From positions 1-52,443 of the forward strand of contig JAQBXL010000008.1 in the NCBI GenBank assembly GCA_027624135.1: a stretch of DNA of 52,443 nucleotides. The letters are read 5' to 3'. How positions within the stretch are numbered: the stretch's first letter is position 1; every line of letters starts with the position of its first letter. The position numbers and the translations under genes were made by a program. The stretch comes from Chloroflexota bacterium. GTDB taxonomy: Bacteria; Chloroflexota; Dehalococcoidia; Lucifugimonadales; UBA3495. This document shows positions 17,712-27,797 of the stretch, one piece after another. Under the pieces are notes generated by a model that had not been told where the DNA came from, ran no database searches, and worked only from the letters and a program-made list of their open reading frames with translations.

Positions 17712-18500
17712 CTAAACGCCCGCATCGACGGTGTCTTTGATCCAGTCGTAGCCCTTCTCCTCCAGCTCCTGAGCCAGTTCAGGGCCGCCAGATCGTACGA
17801 TCCGTCCGTCGAACAGCACGTGGACGTGATTTGGGGTGATGTAGTCCAATATTCGCTGATAGTGAGTCACCAGGATGATAGCGTTCTCAGGAGAACGCAG
17901 GTTGTTGACCCCTTCGGATACGATGCGTAACGCATCGATGTCCAAGCCAGAGTCTGTCTCATCCAGCAGGGCCAGTTTGGGTTGAAGCACAGCCATCTGG
18001 AGCACTTCGTTCCGTTTCTTCTCGCCGCCGGAAAAACCTTCGTTCACGGCCCTCTTGATCAGATCAGGGTCGATCTGGACCTCGACGATCTTGGCCTTGA
18101 GCATCTGGTCGAACTCACGGGCGCTCATCTCCTCTTCGCCGTTGTGGATCCGTCGGGCGTCGACTCCAGCCTTGAGGAATTGCCAGGCCCGAACCCCGGG
18201 AAGCTCTAGGGGGTATTGGAAGGCCAGGAACAGGCCCATGCGAGCCCTGATCTCCGGTTCCAGTTCCAACAGGCTCACGCCTTGGAACAGCACTTCGCCT
18301 CCCGTGACTGTGTAGTCGGGGCGGCCAGCCAGTACATTGGCCAGGGTGCTCTTGCCGGAACCGTTGGGACCCATGATCGCGTGGACTTCACCGGCGAAGA
18401 CGTCCAGGTCGATACCCTTTAGAATCTCCAGATCGCCAGCCGAGGCGGTCAGTCCTTTGATCGACAGCATGGGAGTCGCGTTCTTTTCAGAAGCTGGCAT
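17712..18500 (-). CDS. sufC: Fe-S assembly ATPase SufC
   Basis: A 262-residue ABC-type ATPase that drives conformational change in SufBCD. Walker A is GPNGSGKS (44-51), the signature is FSGGEKKRNE, and Walker B ends in LALLDETDSGLD, with the switch His in VTHYQRILDY. The SufC-specific QYPLELPGV motif in the Q-loop region is present. The start ATG directly follows the sufB stop codon (TAG-ATG with no gap). An internal start at residue 11 is possible. Confidence 0.97.
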   Translation of the reverse strand: MPASEKNATPMLSIKGLTASAGDLEILKGIDLDVFAGEVHAIMGPNGSGKSTLANVLAGRPDYTVTGGEVLFQGVSLLELEPEIRARMGLFLAFQYPLELPGVRAWQFLKAGVDARRIHNGEEEMSAREFDQMLKAKIVEVQIDPDLIKRAVNEGFSGGEKKRNEVLQMAVLQPKLALLDETDSGLDIDALRIVSEGVNNLRSPENAIILVTHYQRILDYITPNHVHVLFDGRIVRSGGPELAQELEEKGYDWIKDTVDAGV

Positions 18501-19961
<1,461 letters not shown>

Positions 19962-20037
19962 TTGCTCCTAGTTCTAAGTCGGGGTTGGGGTCTAAATCTG
20001 AGGCTAAATTGGCCTGATCCAAGTCAAGCCGGTCGAT

Positions 20038-20066
20038 AATTTAACATTGTCGACCACTTTGGTCAA
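20038..20066 (-). promoter_or_regulatory. Promoter of the suf operon
   Basis: On the minus strand TTGACC (20061-20066) and TAAATT (20038-20043) are separated by 17 bp, which would start transcription near 20031, about 70 nt before sufB. The hexamers are near consensus. The inverted repeat at 20046-20070 covers the -35 and the spacer. Confidence 0.7.
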
Positions 20067-20070
20067 CAAT
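20046..20070. promoter_or_regulatory. IscR type-1-like operator over the suf promoter
   Basis: A 25-bp interrupted palindrome: ATTGTCGACC, then ACTTT, then GGTCAACAAT, with a single mismatch between arms. Length, 5-bp centre and the GAC/GTC core match the layout of the E. coli IscR type-1 motif (ATAS-YYGACT-RWWWY-AGTC-RRSTAT, from memory). It overlaps the -35 and spacer of the suf promoter, the expected position for repression by a [2Fe-2S]-bound Rrf2 regulator. A further right-arm-like half-site, GGTCGATAAT, stands at 20031-20040, exactly 30 bp away. No Rrf2/IscR gene is in the window. Confidence 0.65.
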
Positions 20071-20291
20071 TATGCTACCATTCGGTTTTGAGGGTGTCAA
20101 CGAGTTTCGTAATTGACTGTGGACATTACTATTCGAGAGACGGTCGAAAGACGGATTTGCCGCTTAGAGAGGAAGTTCATCGACGGCCGGTGAGCGTGGC
20201 TTTCGAGTAAGATTGACCGGTAAGAATGACCGGGACCAGCAGATCGGAATTTGGACAATGGGTGCACATCTGTCTCGAATTCCGGTATCGC

Positions 20292-20320
20292 TTGACCTCG
20301 ACTCGCAACCTCATTATATG
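20292..20320 (+). promoter_or_regulatory. Putative promoter for tatD
   Basis: TTGACC (20292-20297), 17-bp spacer and TATATG (20315-20320) point toward tatD, with a predicted start near 20327 and a leader of about 60 nt. It is divergent from the suf promoter 226 bp away. Confidence 0.55.
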
Positions 20321-20389
20321 ATTTCCAGCGAGGCCAGGGAGCACGGCGATGCCTAACGCGATCAGATCCATCCCAGCCGCGGGGTAAAA

Positions 20390-21187
20390 ATGCCTAACGA
20401 TTATCTACTAGGCGACGGCCATACTCACCTTGACCAATACCCTGCCTCGGAAATGTCCGAGATATTGGACCGGGCGCGGGAAGCAAGATTGGCGTTCGCC
20501 GTGTGCGCCGGGACCACATTGCAGTCAACGCAGAACTGCATCGACCTGGCCGAGGCCCATGAACCCCTCTATGCTGGCGTTGGCATTCATCCGATGGAGG
20601 CCAACGAGCAAGTCACCGATGATGTCTATGCCGATCTTGAGAGGATGGCCAGATCGTCCGCCAAAGTGGTGTGCATCAGCGAAGTCGGGCTGGACTACCT
20701 GCCCACCTCCCCCGATCATGACATCCAGGACCAGGTCTTTAGGGCGCACATCCGGTTGGCCCGTAGCCTGAAGTTGCCCATCATCTTCCACTCCCGCGAG
20801 TCCCATCCCGAGGTCTTCAAGGTATTGCGGGAGGAGAACGCGGGCGAGGTCGGCGGGGCCATGCATTATTTCCAGGCTGATGAGGCCACCGCACGGGAAG
20901 CGATTGATTGCGGATTCTACATCTCGCTGGCCCGGCCTTTAACTCGGCTGCCAGAATTGCAGGAAGTGGCCAAGATTATCCCTTTGGAAAACATGGTCCT
21001 GGAAACGGACGCCGCGCCGCAGCCCTTTAAGAAATACCGCACCAATTGGACAGAACCAAGACATGTTCAGTCGGTTGCCGAGACCCTGGCCGAGATCAAA
21101 GGCATCTCGGTTGAAGAGGTCGCACGGGTGACCACGGGTAATCTGGCGAAGTTGCTCGGGCTTGAGCGACTCGTCGGCACGGATTAA
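20390..21187 (+). CDS. tatD: TatD family metal-dependent hydrolase
   Basis: A 265-residue TatD-like hydrolase, a TIM-barrel metallo-enzyme of the amidohydrolase fold with DNase activity in characterised members. Metal-site motifs are in order: DGHTHLD (9-15, H11 and H13), SEVGLDY with the bridging Glu, IFHSRESH, MHYF and LETDAAP with the final Asp. Length fits. It is followed closely by a LysR gene whose track ORF begins inside it. Role could be 3'-5' exonuclease in repair or D-aminoacyl-tRNA quality control; sequence does not decide. Confidence 0.88.
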   Translation: MPNDYLLGDGHTHLDQYPASEMSEILDRAREARLAFAVCAGTTLQSTQNCIDLAEAHEPLYAGVGIHPMEANEQVTDDVYADLERMARSSAKVVCISEVGLDYLPTSPDHDIQDQVFRAHIRLARSLKLPIIFHSRESHPEVFKVLREENAGEVGGAMHYFQADEATAREAIDCGFYISLARPLTRLPELQEVAKIIPLENMVLETDAAPQPFKKYRTNWTEPRHVQSVAETLAEIKGISVEEVARVTTGNLAKLLGLERLVGTD

Positions 21188-21191
21188 CGGC

Positions 21192-22178
21192 ATGCCCGGC
21201 CAGGCCAGACGTGCTTCTGGTGGAGGGTCCTCCGGCAGTCAATTGAACTTCCACCAGCTTCATATATTCCAAACGGTAGCCGAACATTCAAGTTTCTCTC
21301 GGGCTGCTGAAGCGCTCCAGATCACCCAGCCTGCGGTGTCTATCCAAGTCCAAGAGCTGGAGAAATTTCTCGGAGTCACCCTGTTTCACCGCCGGACCCG
21401 TGGGCTTAGGATCACCGAAGCGGGGGAAGCTGTGCTTGCGTACTCCAAACAGATATTCGTCCTTTCCAGCCGTCTGTTGGAGACGGTCCAGGAGATGGAA
21501 AACCTGCGATCCGGCCATCTGATCCTTGGCGCAAGCACTACGCCTGGCGAATACGTCTTGCCCATCGTCGTGGGCCGGTTCCGCCAAGTCTATCCGGGGA
21601 TACGCGCTGAATTGGTGATCGGTAACACCCGGTCCATCATCCAGCGTGTCTTGAACCGAGATATGGACCTGGGCATGGTCGGTGAGCACGTGGACGAATA
21701 CTCAAGTGAATTGGAGATGGTGGACTACCAAGACGACGAGATAGTCTTGGTGGCCGCGCCCAGTCACTCGGCAGCCAATGCGGGCCGGCTTACCGCCCAG
21801 CACGTGGTTGACGTGGGCCTGCTGGCCAGGGAAGAAGGATCGGCGACGCGCCGGGCGGCAGAAAGTCTATTTAAGCAACTTGGCGTTGTTCCCCTGATCG
21901 CCATTGAACTGGGTAGTAACCAGGCGGTGAAGCAAGCGGCGATGGCCGGTGGCGGCATCGGAATCATCTCGCGGTTGGGCATAACCGCCGAGCTAAAGGC
22001 TGGCTTACTTACCGTGTTAGACGTTGAGGGTTGGGAATGCCGGCGGCCTTTGACTTTGATACAACCTAAAGACCGGTACCTATCGCCCTCTCAACGTGCC
22101 TTCCGGGAATTCTTGATGAACGAAAGGTCGACCCTCGCGGATGGACGGAATCTGTCAGATACGTCACCCGCGCCCTAA
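21192..22178 (+). CDS. LysR-family transcriptional regulator
   Basis: A LysR-type regulator of 328 residues. The track ORF starts at a TTG (21162) within tatD; the ATG at 21192, 5 bp after the tatD stop, is preferred, although the ribosome-binding site is weak. The N-terminal winged helix is clear (LNFHQLHIFQTVAEHSSFSRAAEALQITQPAVSIQVQELE split over about 18-56), then a linker helix and the effector-binding domain (about 105-310). The sequence resembles the CysL/CbbR branch. The adjacent target is not obvious: the DUF1802 gene begins 220 bp downstream. The first 17 residues are a Gly/Ser-rich tail before the helix. Confidence 0.9.
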   Translation: MPGQARRASGGGSSGSQLNFHQLHIFQTVAEHSSFSRAAEALQITQPAVSIQVQELEKFLGVTLFHRRTRGLRITEAGEAVLAYSKQIFVLSSRLLETVQEMENLRSGHLILGASTTPGEYVLPIVVGRFRQVYPGIRAELVIGNTRSIIQRVLNRDMDLGMVGEHVDEYSSELEMVDYQDDEIVLVAAPSHSAANAGRLTAQHVVDVGLLAREEGSATRRAAESLFKQLGVVPLIAIELGSNQAVKQAAMAGGGIGIISRLGITAELKAGLLTVLDVEGWECRRPLTLIQPKDRYLSPSQRAFREFLMNERSTLADGRNLSDTSPAP

Positions 22179-22398
22179 AGTCACCTGCCAAAGTGATTGC
22201 CGGCGCCCTATACGGGGATTGAGCGGACCTTTTGCCAGTGATAACATTGAGCTTACGAGAACTTACGAAAACCTACGACTTCCAGGTTGGAACTTCCTGC
22301 ACAGGTATCTGGGAATTTAGTAGGTTTACAGCTTGGTTCCCTCCGCCTTTTTTTTGGAACGGAATCTCAGAGTGAGACAGAATACGGAGATGGTTAAG

Positions 22399-22989
22399 AT
22401 GTTGCCGGAAAATTGTCAGATGGCCCTGAAAGAGTGGGCGGTCACCGTTGAAGCCATGGCCCAGGGAGACCAGGTGCTCCTGTTGCGCAAGGGCGGGATC
22501 CATGAAGACGGCAAGGACTTCCGTGTGATTCATCGGGAATTCTTGTTCTACCCGACCTACCTTCATCAGAAAGAGGACCTGTTGCAACCGGCCTATCAGC
22601 CTGCCCTGAGCAAAGTTCTAGAACAGCCCCACGATGACGACCACATCACCTTCAGTTACTGGGCTAAGGCCGAAGAAGTTCTGGAAATATCTGAGCAGGA
22701 TAAGGTCGACGACCTGGAACCGCATTATATCTGGACGACCGCTTACGCCCAGTCCAAGCTCCATTGGAAGCCCATGCTACCGCTTTCGGTGCTTCTATTG
22801 CGCGTTTACAAGCTGGAGCAACCCGTGACCGTGAAATACCTGCCCGAGTACGGCGGCTGCACATCGTGGGTTGAGGTCTTGTCTGATGTTAACCTGGGCA
22901 ATATGGAACCGGTGTTGGATGATGCCACGTTCCAGCGCCGTGTCGATGAGATAAAGGGCAGTCTGGGCCTCACGGTAATCGCGGGTTAA
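22399..22989 (+). CDS. DUF1802 family protein
   Basis: A 196-residue protein of the DUF1802 family, recognised by its N-terminal ALKEWAVTVEAMAQGDQVLLLRKGGIHE pattern. No biochemical role is established for the family. The start is placed at 22399, where GGAG stands 9-13 bases upstream; the in-frame ATG at 22390 directly abuts that GGAG and would lack spacing. The protein is acidic and soluble, without signal peptide or membrane segment. It is followed after 32 bp by the transglutaminase-like gene, so the two probably form an operon. Confidence 0.7.
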   Translation: MLPENCQMALKEWAVTVEAMAQGDQVLLLRKGGIHEDGKDFRVIHREFLFYPTYLHQKEDLLQPAYQPALSKVLEQPHDDDHITFSYWAKAEEVLEISEQDKVDDLEPHYIWTTAYAQSKLHWKPMLPLSVLLLRVYKLEQPVTVKYLPEYGGCTSWVEVLSDVNLGNMEPVLDDATFQRRVDEIKGSLGLTVIAG

Positions 22990-23021
22990 CCGCCAGACGA
23001 TAATGTTTGGAGGATGGCCAC

Positions 23022-23627
23022 TTGGGTAAGTTGCTTTCCATGCTGGAAGCAGAAAGCCAAAAGCGAGGAATGGCCCAACACGGTCAGGCTATCGATGCGG
23101 TAGCCGCGTTCGGGTTGGTCAGGGACATGCCCTACCAGAGAGCCAGCACACGGGCACCCGAGTCCATCATCAAGGAATGGCGGGGCACCTGCTCTGGCAA
23201 GCATTATCTCCTGGACAGCATCTTCAAAGAAGAAGGCATGGAATCCCGGGTGATTATGGCCACCCACCGGTTCACTCCGGACACAACGGCAAATTTTCCG
23301 CCGGAGTTGCGGGAAGTTTTGGCCAAAGGGCCGGTGCCTGACGTTCATACCTATATCAGGCTCAACACCGAGTTAGGTTGGATGACCGTGGACGCAACCT
23401 GGCCAACGAAAGCGGCCTCACTGGGTATCGTGGTCAATAATGACTTCCGGCCCGGCGTCGATATGATATTGGCCTGCAGTCCCATCGACACCTACGAAGT
23501 GCCGGAGGGCAAGGCCCCCCAGGAGTTCAAAGAAGATCTGATAAATAGTTTCTGCGGCTCACAGAGTGATGAACGAGACCGTTTCATCAACGGTTTGGGC
23601 GAGTGGCTTAGCAGGATTACATCATAG
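23022..23627 (+). CDS. Transglutaminase-like (Cys-His-Asp) protein
   Basis: A 201-residue protein, not a well-known family. It shows an ordered Cys-His-Asp set typical of the transglutaminase-like fold: C57 in GTCSGKHYLL, H109 in VHTYIRL, D124 in VDATWP (numbered from 23022). The GTCSGKH arrangement is the family-like nucleophile helix start. The start is TTG at 23022, placed 8 bases after GGAGG; the track start at 23007 lies before that site. It may be a cysteine protease/peptidase-like enzyme or an inactive fold. Acts in the cytoplasm, as there is no signal peptide. Pairs with the upstream DUF1802 gene. Confidence 0.55.
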   Translation: MGKLLSMLEAESQKRGMAQHGQAIDAVAAFGLVRDMPYQRASTRAPESIIKEWRGTCSGKHYLLDSIFKEEGMESRVIMATHRFTPDTTANFPPELREVLAKGPVPDVHTYIRLNTELGWMTVDATWPTKAASLGIVVNNDFRPGVDMILACSPIDTYEVPEGKAPQEFKEDLINSFCGSQSDERDRFINGLGEWLSRITS

Positions 23628-23660
23628 ATTTGGGCACCCGGATTTGAGGATTTATAGATC

Positions 23661-24665
23661 ATGAAATATCGCAAATTACCCCGCACCGAGATGGTTCTAT
23701 CCGAGGTTGGGTTCGGAGTTTGGACCGTCGCCACCAACTGGTGGGGCAAGATTGAAGATGCCGACAAGAGAGCGCTATTGGAGAACGCTGTTGAAGAGGG
23801 CATAAACTTCTTCGACACCGCTGACACCTACGGAGACGGGCTCGGCGAAGAGATACTGGCCGATGTCCTTGGCCACAAGCGGAATGACATCATCATCTCC
23901 ACCAAGTTCGGCTACGACATCTACGATCCGACTCCCCGAGACGGCCACAAAGAGCGGGCGCAGAAGTTTGACAAAGAATTTGTGCGATACGCCTGTGAGC
24001 AAAGCCTTCGCCGGCTGGGAACCGATTATATAGACCTCTACCAGGCGCACAACATCAAGTTGGCTGATCTCGAGAAGGACGAGCTTTTCGAGACACTGGA
24101 GCAGCTTCAATTCGAGGGCAAGATACGCTATTTCGGCGTTGCCCTGGGACCCGACATCGGATGGTACGAAGAAGGCGAATACTCGATGCGGGAACGCCCA
24201 ATAAGCAGCGCTCAAATCATCTACAGCATCTTGGAGCAGGACCCGGCCAAAGACTTGATCAAACTGGCCGAAGAAAACGACATCGGACTGTTGTCCCGGG
24301 TGCCCCATGCCTCGAATACTCTGACCGGAGAGTATGAGCGTGGACTGCCCGTCTTTGATCCAGATGACCACCGCGCTCACCGCAAGAATGAGTGGTTGGA
24401 AGATGCGATGCGAAAGGTCGCCAAGGTGCGCTTCTTGGTGCAAGAAGACACCAGGACCATGGCTCAATCCGCGATCCAGTTCGTCTTGAAACAACCAGCC
24501 ATCGTCTCGGTCCTGCCTAACTTCACCAAGTTGTCGGAGATCAAGGAATACACCGCCGCCTTGGAAACTCCGGAGATTACAGATCAAGAACAAGCGAAGA
24601 TGGACGAGTTGTGGGAACACGGCTTCGATCTCGCAGAGCCAGAACCTCAATTCCGCGAGATATAG
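23661..24665 (+). CDS. Aldo/keto reductase
   Basis: A 334-residue NAD(P)H-dependent aldo/keto reductase with a TIM barrel fold. The catalytic tetrad is complete: D52, Y57, K82 and H130 (DTADTYGDG, STKFGY, YQAHN). It reduces aldehydes or ketones; the physiological substrate is unknown. It follows the transglutaminase-like gene by about 30 bp and may be co-transcribed with it. Its stop codon lies within the first arm of a three-way-junction RNA structure. Confidence 0.93.
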   Translation: MKYRKLPRTEMVLSEVGFGVWTVATNWWGKIEDADKRALLENAVEEGINFFDTADTYGDGLGEEILADVLGHKRNDIIISTKFGYDIYDPTPRDGHKERAQKFDKEFVRYACEQSLRRLGTDYIDLYQAHNIKLADLEKDELFETLEQLQFEGKIRYFGVALGPDIGWYEEGEYSMRERPISSAQIIYSILEQDPAKDLIKLAEENDIGLLSRVPHASNTLTGEYERGLPVFDPDDHRAHRKNEWLEDAMRKVAKVRFLVQEDTRTMAQSAIQFVLKQPAIVSVLPNFTKLSEIKEYTAALETPEITDQEQAKMDELWEHGFDLAEPEPQFREI

Positions 24666-24706
24666 GGGCTGCAAAAACAGCCGTATGCGCCCGGTGCGCT
24701 CCTATA
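24661..24706. repeat. Nested three-way-junction inverted repeat
   Basis: An outer stem TATAGG/CCTATA encloses two hairpins, GGCTG-CAAAAA-CAGCC and GCGC-CCGGT-GCGC, 46 bp in all, with all pairs Watson-Crick. It starts at the aldo/keto reductase stop codon. It could be a REP-like element or an mRNA 3'-end stabiliser. Confidence 0.65.
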
Positions 24707-24727
24707 AAACCTAACGAAATAAATGAT

Positions 24728-24782
24728 ATATGGCCGAGGAATTACGATTTACGCAGCTCGAAGTCGTGAGCCTCGGCCATAT
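24728..24782. terminator. Perfect 12-bp inverted repeat downstream of the aldo/keto reductase
   Basis: ATATGGCCGAGG (24728-24739) pairs with CCTCGGCCATAT (24771-24782) around a 31-base loop, followed by TTATT. Its place after the gene suits termination, but the T-tract is weak and the loop long. Confidence 0.45.
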
Positions 24783-24798
24783 TTATTGGCCCTTCAAG

Positions 24799-24826
24799 TT
24801 GATTTGTTCTTTCACTCCGTTATACA
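24799..24826 (+). promoter_or_regulatory. Putative promoter for ppdK
   Basis: TTGATT (24799-24804) and TATACA (24821-24826) with a 16-bp spacer precede the PPDK start by about 47 bp. The spacing is short by one base. Confidence 0.4.
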
Positions 24827-24872
24827 GTCGAATGGTTGGCGCCAGGGCGTAGGGAAATGAGAGGATGTGCCC

Positions 24873-27629
24873 ATGACCATTCAAACGGCACAAGCCGCGA
24901 AGCTTGTCTACCGGTTCGATGAAGGGAACGCTTCCATGGCCGACCTTCTTGGTGGGAAGGGAAGCAACCTATGCGAAATGGCCCGGTTGGGACTGCCAGT
25001 TCCTCCGGGTTTTGTTATTTCTACTCAAGCGTGCCGGGATTACCTCACCGAGAACCAGACCCTTCCCGATGGGCTGGAACAGTCGATCAGAGAAAATATC
25101 TCTGATCTGGAAAAATCCATCGGCCGCAATTTCGGCTCAACCTCAGACCCGCTTTTGGTATCGGTCCGCTCCGGCGCTCTCATCTCCATGCCGGGGATGA
25201 TGGACACCATCTTGAATCTGGGCATCAACGACCAGATAGTCGAGGGCCTGGCATCGATGATGGGTGACCCTCGCCCCGCCTACGACGCGTACCGCCGCTT
25301 CATCCAGATCTATGCTGGAGTGGTCATGGGCGTGGCAGGGGATGCCTTCGAGCAAGTTCTGGTAGAACACAAACAAAGAGCGGGTGTCAGCCAAGACCAC
25401 CAATTGTCGGCCGAGCAATTGAAGGGAGTGGTCTCAGATTTCAAGAAAGTAACGAAAGAGGCGGCTGGGTTCGAGCCTCCCTCAGACCCATGGGAGCAAT
25501 TGATGGCTGCCGTGGAGGCCGTGTTCCGCAGTTGGAACACCCCTCGCGCCATCTTCTACCGCAATCACAACAAGATCGACCACGATATGGGCACCGCCGT
25601 GACGATCATGGCCATGGTCTTTGGCAATCTTGGCCCCACCAGCGGGACCGGTGTGCTGTTCACCCGCAACCCATCCACCGGAATCGCCCAAGTCTATGGC
25701 GAGTTCCTGATCAACGCCCAGGGAGAAGACGTGGTCGCCGGAGTCCGCACTCCGCAGCCCATCGCCAGCCTAGATGGCGTCCTTCCCGATTGTTACTCCG
25801 AACTCATGGCCCTGGCCAAGAACTTGGAGATTCACTATTCAGATGTACAAGACGTGGAGTTCACCATCGAGAACGCCCGTCTCTTCCTTCTGCAGACACG
25901 GAGCGCTAAGCGCACCGCCATGTCCGCCGTTAAGACAGCAGTGGACATGGCCAACGAAGGCCTGATCAGCCAGTCTCAGGCATTGCTTAGAGTGGATGCT
26001 GAAGAGATTTCCAGGCTGCTAGTTCCCCAATTCACTGACGATATTTCGGAAGAAGACTTGGCAGCCAGGTTCTTGGCCCGGGGCGCCCCTGCTTCCCCAG
26101 GCGCCGCAGCGGGTGCCGTTTGCTTCGACGCCACCCTGGCCGCTGAGTTGGCTGCGGCCGGCGTGGCCGTGATTCTGGTGCGTCCAGAGACCAAGCCCGA
26201 CGATATCCACGGGATCACCGCATCCGTGGGTGTCGTAACCAGCCGAGGTGGTGTGACCAGTCACGCGGCAGTGGTAACCAGGGGCCTGGGCAAGCCCTGC
26301 ATCGTCGGTTGTGAAGACATACAGGTTGACCTGGAGGCCGGTCAATTTTTGGCTGATGGAACGACCGTCCAAGAAGGCGAGATCATCAGCATGGACGGGG
26401 CTTCGGGGACAGTCTACCTGGGAGAACTGAAAACCGTTCACCCCAGTCTGGACGACCTGCCGGAAGCCGAGGAGCTGCTGCGCTGGGCCGATGAGACTCG
26501 CAGGTTGGGAGTCATGGCCAACGCAGACACCCCGGCCGACGCGGCCCTATCGATCATCATGGGTGCGGAGGGTATCGGCCTGTGCCGCACTGAGCACATG
26601 TTCTTGGACCCAGAACGCTTGCCAGCCGTCCGGCAGATGTTGCTGAACGCGGAGTCCGCAGAGACTTGGCGGCGGGAGAACAACGACCGGGTATTCCGGG
26701 CGGAGCTTGAGAGCGACTCGGATCAGTCTGTAAAAGACTTTTACGAAGCTCTGGATCAAGTCAGAAAGCTTCAGACCAGTGACTTCGGGGGAATATTGCG
26801 GGTGATGGGCGCCAGGCCGGTGATCATCCGGCTGTTGGACGCCCCGTTTCATGAATTCCTGCCGGCGCAGGAAACCCTGATCACCGAGTTGATGGAGCTT
26901 CGCCACATTGGCGCTCCGCTCAAAGACCTGGAAGAGAAAGAGGCATTCATACAGCTCGCCGACTACCTGCGCGAATCGAACCCCATGTTGGGTCACCGGG
27001 GTTGCCGGCTGGGCCTGAGCTTCCCAGCCATCTATCGTATGCAGGTGGAAGCCATCATCACGGCAGGCGCGCTCCTGGTCGAAGAAGGCCTGGACGTTAA
27101 CCCGGAGATCATGATTCCGTTGACCGTGGACATCGAGGAGATGCACCGTCTTCGGCAGGACCTGAGTTTGGTCGCCTCCCAGATCCAAGAACGGATGGGG
27201 GTCAAAGTCCATTACAAGTTCGGCACTATGATCGAGACGCCCCGGGCTGCCTTGACCGCCGGCGAGATAGCTAAGGAGTCGGAATTCTTCAGTTTCGGGA
27301 CTAACGATCTGACCCAGATGACCTTTGGTTTCAGCCGGGATGACGCGGAAGGCAAGTTCCTTCGTTGGTACATCGATGAAGGGATATTGCCCAACGACCC
27401 CTTTGCTTCGATGGACCGACAAGGAGTAGGTCTATTGGTCAAGATGGGAGTAGAGGCAGGACGCCGGGAAAAGCCAAACCTGGAGATGGGTATCTGCGGA
27501 GAACACGGAGGAGACCCGGCCAGCATAGCGTTCTGCCACGAAGTTGGGCTAGATTACGTGAGCTGCTCGCCTTTCCGGGTGCCAGTGGCACGCTTGGCTG
27601 CGGCTCAGGCGGCGTTGACCGGAAAATAA
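24873..27629 (+). CDS. ppdK: Pyruvate, phosphate dikinase
   Basis: A 918-residue PPDK, interconverting pyruvate, ATP and phosphate with phosphoenolpyruvate, AMP and pyrophosphate. The N-terminal ATP-grasp nucleotide domain (about 10-360) begins with LLGGKGSNLCEMARLGLPVPPGF. The phospho-histidine domain carries GGVTSHAAVVTRG with H464. The C-terminal PEP-binding barrel contains GTMIETPRA, GTNDLTQMTFGFSRDD and the catalytic-Cys segment GICGEHGGDP. The ATG at 24873 has GAGG 8 bases upstream and is preferred over the GTG at 24867. Domain order and length fit the family. A strong terminator follows, so it is a one-gene unit. No PPDK regulatory protein is adjacent. Confidence 0.97.
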   Translation: MTIQTAQAAKLVYRFDEGNASMADLLGGKGSNLCEMARLGLPVPPGFVISTQACRDYLTENQTLPDGLEQSIRENISDLEKSIGRNFGSTSDPLLVSVRSGALISMPGMMDTILNLGINDQIVEGLASMMGDPRPAYDAYRRFIQIYAGVVMGVAGDAFEQVLVEHKQRAGVSQDHQLSAEQLKGVVSDFKKVTKEAAGFEPPSDPWEQLMAAVEAVFRSWNTPRAIFYRNHNKIDHDMGTAVTIMAMVFGNLGPTSGTGVLFTRNPSTGIAQVYGEFLINAQGEDVVAGVRTPQPIASLDGVLPDCYSELMALAKNLEIHYSDVQDVEFTIENARLFLLQTRSAKRTAMSAVKTAVDMANEGLISQSQALLRVDAEEISRLLVPQFTDDISEEDLAARFLARGAPASPGAAAGAVCFDATLAAELAAAGVAVILVRPETKPDDIHGITASVGVVTSRGGVTSHAAVVTRGLGKPCIVGCEDIQVDLEAGQFLADGTTVQEGEIISMDGASGTVYLGELKTVHPSLDDLPEAEELLRWADETRRLGVMANADTPADAALSIIMGAEGIGLCRTEHMFLDPERLPAVRQMLLNAESAETWRRENNDRVFRAELESDSDQSVKDFYEALDQVRKLQTSDFGGILRVMGARPVIIRLLDAPFHEFLPAQETLITELMELRHIGAPLKDLEEKEAFIQLADYLRESNPMLGHRGCRLGLSFPAIYRMQVEAIITAGALLVEEGLDVNPEIMIPLTVDIEEMHRLRQDLSLVASQIQERMGVKVHYKFGTMIETPRAALTAGEIAKESEFFSFGTNDLTQMTFGFSRDDAEGKFLRWYIDEGILPNDPFASMDRQGVGLLVKMGVEAGRREKPNLEMGICGEHGGDPASIAFCHEVGLDYVSCSPFRVPVARLAAAQAALTGK

Positions 27630-27673
27630 ACGGCAAAACAAACCGCTCTATGGCTGGCGATTAAGAGATTTGG

Positions 27674-27710
27674 CGACGCCCACGACACCGTGGGCGTCGT
27701 TTTCATTTTC
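27674..27710 (+). terminator. Strong intrinsic terminator after ppdK
   Basis: An 11-bp perfect stem CGACGCCCACG/CGTGGGCGTCG with loop ACAC is followed by TTTTCATTTTC, the form of a factor-independent terminator. Confidence 0.92.
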
Positions 27711-27739
27711 TTGACCCTGTCTAGGCCCTGGGATAGACT
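27711..27739 (+). promoter_or_regulatory. Putative promoter for the acyl-CoA dehydrogenase
   Basis: TTGACC (27711-27716), 17-bp spacer and TAGACT (27734-27739) lie right after the ppdK terminator and about 60 bp before the dehydrogenase start. Confidence 0.5.
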
Positions 27740-27797
27740 TCGAATCTACCCGAGGCCCGATTTCGGGCCGATTCCCCAGTAAGAAAAGGAGATTTCC

